From: Burkholderiaceae bacterium
GTDB lineage: Bacteria > Pseudomonadota > Gammaproteobacteria > Burkholderiales > Burkholderiaceae
Reading direction: 5' to 3'
NCBI GenBank assembly: GCA_022701845.1
Contig: JAKONS010000072.1
Coordinates: 1-5,876 of the forward strand
DNA: 5,876 bases
Of this stretch, positions 1-5,876 are shown one piece after another (positions within the stretch are counted from its first letter, which is position 1; every line of letters begins with the position of its first letter). Under the pieces are notes generated by a model that ran no database searches, was not told the origin of the DNA, and was given only the letters and a program-made list of their open reading frames with translations. Made by a program: the position numbers and the translations under genes.

Positions 1-1224
1 GCACCGGCACCGGCGCCCTCGCCTTTCAGCTTCAGCGGTTTCGGCACCCTGGGCGCGGTGCACCAGTCCGGCGGCCAGGACTGGCGCTTCGTGCGCAACA
101 TCACCCAGCTGGGGCCGAGCTCGCGCCTGAGCGCCAGCCCGGATTCGCGCCTGGGCGCGCAGCTGAACTGGGACGGCGGCCCGCAGTGGGAAGCCGGCGT
201 GCAGGGCGTCGTGCTGTCCCGGCCCCGGGGCACGCCCGCCGAGGAGTTGATCCAGTGGGGATATGTCGGCTACCGGCCCACCTCCAGCACCCGCATCCGG
301 GTCGGCCGCACCAACCCCGACGTCTTCCTGTTCGCCGACAGCCGCAACGTCGGCTACGCCCTGCCCTGGGCGCGTCCGCCGGCGGATTTCTATGCGTTCT
401 TCCCGCTGGCGTCGATCGACGGCGTGGACCTGGAGCAGCAGTGGTTTTCGGGCGGCGCCACCTGGCGCGCCCGGGCCACCGCCGGCAACGTGCGCACCAG
501 CGCCACCGAAGTGAACGGCGAGCGGCTGGCGTTACGGGGCCGCGACACCATGGCGCTGGGCCTGTCGCGCGAAGACGGCGGCCTGCTGCTCAAGGCCAGC
601 ATCCTGCGCAGCCAGGTGCGCCTGCATTCGCCGGTCGGGGTGGCGCAGCTGCGCGACGGCCTCGACCAGCTGGGCTCGCTGCCGATACCCGGTCTGGCGC
701 AAAGCCTCGCGCCGCTCGACCAGAACCTCTGGACCGGCGGCGCCACCACCTATCTGTCGCTGGCCACCCAGTACGAAACCGGCCCCTGGACCTTCATCGC
801 CGAAGGCAGCCGGCTGCGGGTGCCGGGCAGTCCGCTCAACGCCCGCCGGGGGTATGTGAGCGTCGGCTGGCGCCGCGGTGCGGTCACCTATTACGGCCTG
901 GCCAGCCGGGTCAAGCCGGACGACGCCGCCGCCTCCGCGCCGGAGCTGGCCTCGTCGCTCGCGCCGGTGATCGGCCCGGCGGCGGCGCAGCAGGCGCAGA
1001 TGCTGGCCGGTTATGCCGCCGCCGCCGGCGACAACTACCGCTTCGACCAGAGCACGGTCAGCGCCGGCCTGCGTTGGGACTTCCTGCCCAACGCGGCTCT
1101 CAAGCTGCAGGTCGACCGCTTCAACGTGCGCCAGCACGGCGGCGCCGGCTGGCGTTTCTACGACGGCAGTGCCGGCAAGGGCACCCTGGTGTCGGTGCTG
1201 GTCGATTTCGTGTGGGGCCAATGA
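1..1224 (+). CDS. Outer-membrane beta-barrel (porin-like) protein, 5' end missing
   Basis: Frame 1 is open from the first base to a TGA at 1222-1224, giving 407 residues with no start inside the window. The first residues are an Ala-Pro stretch followed by SGFGTLGAVHQS, which looks like the mature start of a barrel (FSGFGTLG-type opening just after a signal peptide), so probably only the signal peptide and a few residues are lost. The rest alternates polar and hydrophobic residues with many aromatics (for example YVGYRP, TVSAGLRWDFLP, YVSVGW), as in amphipathic strands. A conserved-looking loop reads VGYALPWARPP (WARPP at residues 123-127), which I recall from porin-like proteins encoded beside small PstS-like proteins. 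The C-terminus ends in a strand LVSVLVDFVW plus GQ, with Trp near but not at the end. It should lie in the outer membrane as a diffusion channel or sensor; the substrate is unknown. A GTG at 58 is an internal codon, not the start. It is translationally coupled to the next gene. Confidence 0.8.
   Translation, partial: APAPAPSPFSFSGFGTLGAVHQSGGQDWRFVRNITQLGPSSRLSASPDSRLGAQLNWDGGPQWEAGVQGVVLSRPRGTPAEELIQWGYVGYRPTSSTRIRVGRTNPDVFLFADSRNVGYALPWARPPADFYAFFPLASIDGVDLEQQWFSGGATWRARATAGNVRTSATEVNGERLALRGRDTMALGLSREDGGLLLKASILRSQVRLHSPVGVAQLRDGLDQLGSLPIPGLAQSLAPLDQNLWTGGATTYLSLATQYETGPWTFIAEGSRLRVPGSPLNARRGYVSVGWRRGAVTYYGLASRVKPDDAAASAPELASSLAPVIGPAAAQQAQMLAGYAAAAGDNYRFDQSTVSAGLRWDFLPNAALKLQVDRFNVRQHGGAGWRFYDGSAGKGTLVSVLVDFVWGQ
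1212..1217 (+). promoter_or_regulatory. Weak G-rich ribosome binding site before the PstS-like gene
   Basis: GTGGGG lies inside the last codons of the barrel gene. It is 3 nt from the ATG at 1221 and 6 nt from a second in-frame ATG at 1224. The spacing favours the second ATG, which would shorten the protein by one residue. The first ATG forms the classic ATGA overlap with the upstream stop, so coupling by the terminating ribosome is likely either way. Confidence 0.35.
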
Positions 1225-1676
1225 TGTTCAACCTTGTCCGACCCCATGTCGTATGGGCGCTGATCGCGCTGGTACTGACCACCCTGACCTTCCGGGTCCG
1301 CGCCTACGCCGCCGAGCCGATCTGGGTGGTGGTGTCCACCCAGAGCGCGATCCGCAACCTCACCCAGCAGGACCTGCTGGCGCTCTACACCGGCCGCACC
1401 CGCACCCTGCCCGGCGGCCAGGCGGTAACGCCGCTCGACCAGCAGCGCGACGGCACCGCGCGCGCCGACTTCTACCAGGCGCTCACCGGCATGGATATCG
1501 CCCGCATCAACAGCTACTGGGCGCGGCTGCATTTCACCGGCCAGGTGCAGCCGCCGCAGACGGTGAGCGACGACACGGCGATGGTGCAGCGCCTGAAGGC
1601 CGACCAGTTCGCCATCGGCTACCTGATGCGCGAGCCGCAGGACCCGTCGGTTCGTGTGGTGCTGCGGCTTCCCTGA
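1221..1676 (+). CDS. Small periplasmic PstS-like substrate-binding protein
   Basis: This encodes 151 residues. Residues 1-30 form a signal peptide: Arg at 7, a hydrophobic core at about 10-24, and an AYA site before AEP, so cleavage is expected after residue 30. The mature part of about 120 residues matches the short PBP-like (PstS-type, PF12849-like) family: VVVSTQSAIRNLTQQDLLALY at the start of the fold, YTGRTRTLPGG (56-66), PLDQQRDGTARADFY (71-85), a Tyr-Trp segment with HFTG (99-107), and the closing AIGYLM (131-136). Full PstS proteins are over 300 residues, so this is a one-lobe-sized version. No Pst permease or ATPase gene is seen nearby, which argues against a role as a transport subunit. 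The start overlaps the barrel stop, and the gene lies 21 nt before the c-di-GMP enzyme. A ligand-sensing partner for the enzyme's periplasmic domain is plausible but inferred; the ligand (phosphate or another oxyanion) is unproven. Confidence 0.88.
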   Translation: MMFNLVRPHVVWALIALVLTTLTFRVRAYAAEPIWVVVSTQSAIRNLTQQDLLALYTGRTRTLPGGQAVTPLDQQRDGTARADFYQALTGMDIARINSYWARLHFTGQVQPPQTVSDDTAMVQRLKADQFAIGYLMREPQDPSVRVVLRLP

Positions 1677-1697
1677 TCGCCCGCCCGACCGCCCTCC

Positions 1698-4694
1698 ATG
1701 CGCAGCCAAAGCCTCCACGCCCGTTTCCGGGCCGCGGTCCTGACCATCGCCGCGGTGTTCATCGCCGTGGTGGCGGTGGTGGTCTACCTCAGCACCAAGT
1801 CCTACTACCTGGACGCGGGCGAAGCCTCCGCGCGGTCCATCGTGACCGCGGTGCAGCAGACGCTGGCGGTCGGCGTGTATGCGCGCGACGACGTCCTGCT
1901 GAAGGAGCTGGTGGAGGGCCTGTCGCGCCATCCGTCGGTGGCCAAGGTCGGCATCCTCGACGCCACCGGCGGTCTGCTGGCGTCGCAGTCGGCCCACAGC
2001 CGCACCGGCAAGCAGGTCGACGCCGCGGGCGGCAAGGCGGTGCCCTCCTTCGAGGAGCCGCTGATGTCGCCGTTCGACGCGCGCGAGCCGGTGGGCACGC
2101 TGCGGGTGTGGCTGGACGCCGGCAAGCTGTCGGCGGAAGCCGGCCGGCAGGCCGGGCTGGTGGTGGGCGCGGTGGTGCTGCTGCTGATCGCGGTGCTGGT
2201 GGTGTTCAACGCGCTGGCCAGCCGCCTGCTCTCGCGGCCGATGCACCGGCTGGCCGGCGAGCTGCTGCGGATCGAGCCCGGCAGCTCGCGCCGGCTGCCG
2301 ATCGAGCCGGCCCATGTCAGCGACGAGGTGGGCACCGTCACCGCCGCCGCCAACCGCCTGCTCGACCTGCAGCAGGTGGCACTGGAGCGCGAGCGCACCC
2401 TGCGCGAGGAAATCGCCGCGCTGGAGGCCCAATACCGCGGCATCTTCGACTCGACCAGCGCCGGCATCTTCATCCTGTCGGCCGACGGCACGCTGCTCAA
2501 CGCCAACCCCGCGCTGGCCCGCCTGCGCGGCCAGGCCGGCGATCAGCCGGTCGCCACCGGCCTGCCCGACTTCGCCGCCGGGGTGTTCGTGCGGCCGACG
2601 CAGCTGACGCAGCTGATCGACCGGGCCCATGCGTCTTCGCAGCCCGAGGCCGGCGACCTGGAACTGGTGCGCATCGACGGCCGCACCCGCTGGGTGCATT
2701 GCATGGTGTCGTCATCGGTCGACGCGGCCAGCGGCGAACGCCGGATCGAGGGGGTGCTCTACGACATCAACCAGCGCAAGATGCAGGAGAACGCGGCACA
2801 CCACCGCGCCGAGCACGACGCCCTGACCGGCCTGAAGAGCCGCTCCTACATCGAGGCGTCGCTGGGCCAGCATGTGAACACCGCACGCCACGGCCAGGGC
2901 GCGGTGACGCTGATGTTCATCGACCTGGACGGCTTCAAGGCGGTCAACGACCGCTGGGGCCACGCCGCCGGCGACGCGGTGCTGATCGAGGCGGCACGGC
3001 GCCTGCGGGCGCTGTTCCAGCGGGCCTGCGATGTCGTCGGCCGGCTGGGCGGCGACGAGCTGGTGGTGATGATCGCCGGCGTCGAGGCCACCGACCCCAG
3101 CGTAGCCGAACGCGCCGGCCGGCTGATCGAGAGCTTCGACCATGCCTTCCTGCTGCCGAACGGCGAAACCATGCGGGTCGGCGCCAGCGTCGGCGTGGCG
3201 AGCTATCCGCTGCACGCGACCAGCGCCAAGACCCTGATCCACGCCGCCGACGCCGCGATGTACGCGGTCAAGCAGTCGGGCAAGGGCCGCTTCGTGATCG
3301 CCGAGACCGGCGTGGAATGGTCCGACGACGACCCGACCGAATGGCAGGACGCCTTCAACGCCCTGGTGTCCACCTCGAACCTGCAGCGCGATCCGCTCAC
3401 CGGGCTGATGGACCGGCGCCAGCTGGTCGACCAGCTGGCGGCCGAGCAGATGCGGGTGGCCGCCGGTGCCAGCCCCGCGGCCGTGATCTGCCTGGACATC
3501 GACCAGTTCGAACTCATCAACGTGGCGCACGGCGCGCACATCGGCGACGAAGTGCTGTGCGAGGTGGCCCGGCGGCTGGGCGGCGTGCTGCGCCGCCACG
3601 ACGTGCTGGCGCGCACCGGCAGCGACGAATTCGTGGCGCTGGTGTCGACCGACATCGGCACCGACATGGCCGACGAACCGCGCCAGATGGCCGAGGGCGT
3701 CGCCGCCAAGCTGCTGGAGAGCCTGAGCGAGCCTTTCGCGCTGCAGCGCGGCACGCTCACCATCCATGCCAGCGCCGGCGTGAGCGTCATCGGCGGCGCC
3801 AGCGCGGCCGGCCACGACGCCCTGCGCGAGGCCCAGCTGGCGCTGCGCCGGGCCAAGTCGCTCGGCGGCGGCCGGCAGGTGTTCTTCGAGCAGAGCATGC
3901 TGGCCGACCTGCACGGCCGGCTGGCGCTGGAAGAAGACCTGCGCGCGGCCATCGGCTCGGACCAGTTCGCCCTGCATATCCAGCCGCAGGTCGACCGCCG
4001 GGGCGCGGTCACCGGCGGCGAGGTGCTGCTGCGCTGGCAGCATCCGCAGCGCGGCAACGTGCCGCCGGACCAGTTCATTCCGCTGGCCGAAGCCTGCGGC
4101 GCCATCGTGGAACTCGGCGCCTGGGTGTTCCGCAAGAGCTGCGATGTGCTGGTGGCGCTGCGCCGGCAGGGCGGCACCCAGACGCTGGCGGTGAACATCA
4201 GCCCGGTGCAGTTCAACCATCCGCATTTCGTGCAGGAGGTGCGCGAGGCGATCGAGCGCAGCGGCGCGCCGCCCGACGGGCTGATCCTGGAGATCACCGA
4301 GGGGCTGCTGATCTCCGACATCGCCAAGGCCAACGAGCGGCTGCACGAGCTGGTGGCCCTGGGCGTGCGTTTCTCCATCGACGATTTCGGCACCGGTTTT
4401 TCGAGCCTGGCCTACCTGCGCCAGCTGCCGCTGCACGAGATCAAGATCGACCGCAGCTTCATCGTCGGCCTGCCGCACGACGTGGCCAGCGCCGGCATCG
4501 TCTGCTCGATCCTGTCGATGGGCCAGCACCTGGGCCTGCAGGTGGTGGCCGAGGGCGTGGAAACCGACGAGCAGTCGGGCTTCCTGACCGCCCACGGCTG
4601 CCCGTCGCTGCAGGGCTGGCTGCACGGCAGGCCGATGCCGTGGTCCGAATTCATCGGCCTGGCCTGCGGCATCGCCGACCGCCAGACCGCCTGA
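1698..4694 (+). CDS. Membrane c-di-GMP enzyme: sensor-HAMP-PAS-GGDEF-GGDEF-EAL
   Basis: This 998-residue inner-membrane protein is predicted to make and/or break cyclic di-GMP. In order: TM1 (about 12-31); periplasmic sensor (32-152) resembling the CHASE8 type of DgcN/YfiN; TM2 (153-174); HAMP (175-222, Pro181, DEVG 209-212); a short coiled coil (223-245); PAS (about 247-357); GGDEF-1 (about 372-535); GGDEF-2 (about 563-730); EAL (about 735-990). GGDEF-1 has LTGLKSR, metal residues D409 and D411, N417, signature RLGGDEL (449-455) and an inhibitory RxxD site (R442-D445). GGDEF-2 has LTGLMDR, D600, D602, N608, an altered signature RTGSDEF (639-645) and again an RxxD (R632-D635). The EAL domain keeps all expected catalytic or metal positions: E775 (in EVL), N833, E865, D895-D896 in DDFGTG, K916, E952 and Q972. 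The EAL part is therefore probably an active phosphodiesterase, GGDEF-1 probably a cyclase, and GGDEF-2 perhaps a GTP-sensing regulatory domain. The ATG at 1698 precedes a short basic N-terminus and TM1; no clear Shine-Dalgarno is present, so reinitiation from the upstream gene is likely. Confidence 0.96.
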   Translation: MRSQSLHARFRAAVLTIAAVFIAVVAVVVYLSTKSYYLDAGEASARSIVTAVQQTLAVGVYARDDVLLKELVEGLSRHPSVAKVGILDATGGLLASQSAHSRTGKQVDAAGGKAVPSFEEPLMSPFDAREPVGTLRVWLDAGKLSAEAGRQAGLVVGAVVLLLIAVLVVFNALASRLLSRPMHRLAGELLRIEPGSSRRLPIEPAHVSDEVGTVTAAANRLLDLQQVALERERTLREEIAALEAQYRGIFDSTSAGIFILSADGTLLNANPALARLRGQAGDQPVATGLPDFAAGVFVRPTQLTQLIDRAHASSQPEAGDLELVRIDGRTRWVHCMVSSSVDAASGERRIEGVLYDINQRKMQENAAHHRAEHDALTGLKSRSYIEASLGQHVNTARHGQGAVTLMFIDLDGFKAVNDRWGHAAGDAVLIEAARRLRALFQRACDVVGRLGGDELVVMIAGVEATDPSVAERAGRLIESFDHAFLLPNGETMRVGASVGVASYPLHATSAKTLIHAADAAMYAVKQSGKGRFVIAETGVEWSDDDPTEWQDAFNALVSTSNLQRDPLTGLMDRRQLVDQLAAEQMRVAAGASPAAVICLDIDQFELINVAHGAHIGDEVLCEVARRLGGVLRRHDVLARTGSDEFVALVSTDIGTDMADEPRQMAEGVAAKLLESLSEPFALQRGTLTIHASAGVSVIGGASAAGHDALREAQLALRRAKSLGGGRQVFFEQSMLADLHGRLALEEDLRAAIGSDQFALHIQPQVDRRGAVTGGEVLLRWQHPQRGNVPPDQFIPLAEACGAIVELGAWVFRKSCDVLVALRRQGGTQTLAVNISPVQFNHPHFVQEVREAIERSGAPPDGLILEITEGLLISDIAKANERLHELVALGVRFSIDDFGTGFSSLAYLRQLPLHEIKIDRSFIVGLPHDVASAGIVCSILSMGQHLGLQVVAEGVETDEQSGFLTAHGCPSLQGWLHGRPMPWSEFIGLACGIADRQTA

Positions 4695-4695
4695 A

Positions 4696-4714
4696 CGGCG
4701 GCTGCCTGCCGCCG
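4696..4714 (+). promoter_or_regulatory. Small hairpin competing with the terminator stem
   Basis: CGGCGGC at 4696-4702 can pair with GCCGCCG at 4708-4714 across a 5-nt loop. The same 4708-4714 segment is the lower part of the left arm of the larger hairpin, whose partner 4745-4751 is an identical CGGCGGC. The two folds exclude each other. The first arm begins 2 nt after the stop codon, so a terminating ribosome would cover it. This could be chance in such GC-rich sequence. Confidence 0.25.
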
Positions 4715-4752
4715 CACGCCCCGGTCAGCTTCCGGTAGGGCGTGCGGCGGCA
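4707..4752 (+). terminator. Perfect 15-bp GC-rich hairpin, probable terminator without U-tract
   Basis: The left arm 4707-4721 (TGCCGCCGCACGCCC) is exactly complementary to the right arm 4738-4752 (GGGCGTGCGGCGGCA), with a 16-nt loop. The loop itself carries CCGG at 4732-4735, which can pair with CCGG at 4721-4724 and extend the hairpin. The hairpin starts 13 nt after the stop codon of the c-di-GMP gene and lies 43 nt before the chemoreceptor start, the usual place for a transcription end. No T-run follows on either strand, so it may instead act as a 3' mRNA-stabilising structure or work with Rho. Confidence 0.55.
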
Positions 4753-4794
4753 TAAACCACCCCTGACACCCCCTTCTCACCATCACGGTTTCGT

Positions 4795-5876
4795 ATGTAT
4801 TTCCACCACCTTCGCATCGGGACGAAGCTCGCCGTCGCCTTCACCGCCGTCACCCTGGTGACGGTGCTCCTCGGCTTCCTGGCCTGGCGCCAGATGGGCG
4901 CCATCGATGCCGCCGCGGAAGACATCTCCGCCAACTGGCTGCCCAGCGTCGAAGCCGTCGCCAAGATCCGGGTCGCGGCCAACCGCGTCCGGCGCACCGA
5001 GAGCGCGACCTTCCTGCTGCCGTCGGCTGAGCTGGGCAACCGGTACCTGGCCGAGCTCAAGCGACGCACCGAAGCGCTCGACACCGCGGAGCGCGGCTAC
5101 ACCCCGCTGGTCACGCCCGGCGAGGAGGCGCGGCTGTGGGGTGTCTACCAGGCCGAACGCCAGGTCTATCTGGCGCAGCAGCAGCAACTGCTGGCACTGC
5201 CGGAAGCCTCGCGTGACCAGGCCGCGACGCTGTTCCTCGGAACGTCGGAGGAAGCCTTCGACCGGATGACCGAGACCCTGGGCCAGCTGGCCGCATTCAA
5301 CCGGGCCGGCAGCGACAAGGCGCAGCAGACCGGGCGATCGGTGTTCGTCACCGCCCAGTGGACCTTGCTGGTGCTGACCCTGCTGTCGGCCGCCGTCGCC
5401 GCGGGGCTGGCGCTGTGGATCACCCGGCTCATCACCCGGCCGATCGGCCGCGCGGTGCAGATCGCCCAAGGCGTGGCCGCCGGCGACCTCACCATGGACA
5501 TCGACGTGACCGGCCGGGACGAGTCGGCCCAGCTGATGCAGGCACTCGCGCAGATGCGCGGCGCGCTGTCGTCGGTGGTCGGCGAGGTGCGTGGCAATGC
5601 CGACGGCGTCGCCACCGCCAGCGCGGAGATCGCGCAGGGCAACCAGGACCTCTCCGGTCGCACCGAGCAGCAGGCATCGGCCCTGGAGCAGACCGCCGCG
5701 TCGATGGAGCAGCTCGGATCGACGGTGCGCCACAACGCCGACCATGCCCAGCAGGCGGCCGAGCTGGCCGCCCGGGCCGCCAGCACCGCCGAGCGCAGCG
5801 GCGAGGAAGTGGTGGCCATGGTGGCGACGATGCGCACCATCGACGACGCGTCGCGCAGCATCGGCGAGATCACCGC
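4795..5876 (+). CDS. Methyl-accepting chemotaxis protein, 3' end missing
   Basis: Frame 1 is open from the ATG at 4795 to the window edge: 360 whole codons. The protein is an inner-membrane chemoreceptor that would signal through CheW/CheA to the flagellar motor. TM1 lies at about 12-31 after the typical basic start (HHLRIGTKL). The periplasmic region of about 157 residues (32-188) is largely helical and of the 4-helix-bundle MCP type (4HB_MCP_1-like), with ISANWLPSVEAV followed by an Arg-rich RVAANRVRRTE segment. TM2 is at about 189-209, and HAMP at about 210-262 (Pro216; AAGDLTMDIDV; DESAQL). The signalling helix then begins, with a methylation region at 289-307 (RTEQQASALEQTAASMEQL) nearly identical in pattern to enteric Tar/Tsr. 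The conserved hairpin tip and CheW-binding part lie beyond the window. The wording LSGRTEQQASALEQTAASMEQL is typical of Burkholderiales receptors. No clear Shine-Dalgarno precedes the start; the start was chosen because the next residues fit the family N-terminus. The ligand cannot be told. Confidence 0.96.
   Translation, partial: MYFHHLRIGTKLAVAFTAVTLVTVLLGFLAWRQMGAIDAAAEDISANWLPSVEAVAKIRVAANRVRRTESATFLLPSAELGNRYLAELKRRTEALDTAERGYTPLVTPGEEARLWGVYQAERQVYLAQQQQLLALPEASRDQAATLFLGTSEEAFDRMTETLGQLAAFNRAGSDKAQQTGRSVFVTAQWTLLVLTLLSAAVAAGLALWITRLITRPIGRAVQIAQGVAAGDLTMDIDVTGRDESAQLMQALAQMRGALSSVVGEVRGNADGVATASAEIAQGNQDLSGRTEQQASALEQTAASMEQLGSTVRHNADHAQQAAELAARAASTAERSGEEVVAMVATMRTIDDASRSIGEIT

Noticed and set aside
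1..57. Start of the barrel gene at the GTG at 58
   Set aside because: The frame stays open to base 1 and encodes the typical SGFGTLG barrel opening upstream of 58, so the true start lies before the window.
1158..2699. 513-residue open frame on the minus strand
   Set aside because: It is antisense across parts of three real genes with the same shadow composition and no motif.
2712..4625. 637-residue open frame on the minus strand
   Set aside because: It is antisense to the GGDEF/EAL gene, with His/Gln/Ala-rich low-information composition and no recognisable family; lack of stops is expected from GC-rich third positions.
1221..4694. Possible single fusion gene by TGA read-through, since the PstS-like gene and the c-di-GMP gene share a frame with no other stop between them
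   Set aside because: A fusion would place the periplasmic binding domain before TM1 and invert the topology of the sensor and catalytic domains; both genes have sensible own starts.
1013..4738. 1241-residue open frame on the plus strand
   Set aside because: It overlaps three well-supported genes in another frame, is extremely rich in Arg, Ala, Pro and Gly, and shows no domain; it is a shadow of high-GC codon use.
4753..4794. Flagellar-type (sigma-28) promoter before the chemoreceptor, starting from TAAA at 4753
   Set aside because: No GCCGATAA-like element follows at the required distance, and no convincing -35/-10 pair is visible.
4783..5745. 320-residue open frame on the minus strand over the chemoreceptor
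   Set aside because: The plus strand encodes a clear chemoreceptor with TM, HAMP and methylation motifs; the minus frame shows none.

Overview
The window is about 70% G+C and reads almost entirely on the plus strand. The protein families and the wording of the chemoreceptor signalling region suggest a high-GC betaproteobacterium of the Burkholderiales, probably close to the Comamonadaceae. This placement rests on sequence style alone; no 16S or other marker gene is present.

Layout. (1) Positions 1-1224 hold the 3' part of a gene for an outer-membrane beta-barrel (porin-like) protein, missing only its start and signal peptide. (2) Positions 1221-1676, overlapping the barrel stop codon, encode a small exported PstS-like phosphate-binding-type protein. 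(3) Positions 1698-4694 encode a 998-residue inner-membrane c-di-GMP enzyme: TM, periplasmic sensor, TM, HAMP, PAS, GGDEF, GGDEF, EAL. (4) A 100-bp gap contains a strong perfect inverted repeat, a probable transcription end. (5) From 4795 to the window edge lies the N-terminal 360 residues of a methyl-accepting chemotaxis protein (4-helix-bundle sensor, HAMP, start of the signalling domain).

Genes 1-3 are packed as an operon (4-bp overlap, then a 21-bp gap), and their products should sit in the outer membrane, the periplasm and the inner membrane respectively. The simplest reading is one trans-envelope sensory unit: the barrel admits or senses a solute, the small binding protein reports it, and the membrane enzyme sets c-di-GMP. 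This resembles the logic of YfiBNR without using the same YfiB/YfiR parts, and it is inference from gene order. The chemoreceptor is probably a separate transcription unit with a related theme (motility against sessile growth). No RNA gene, mobile element, CRISPR array or phage feature was seen.
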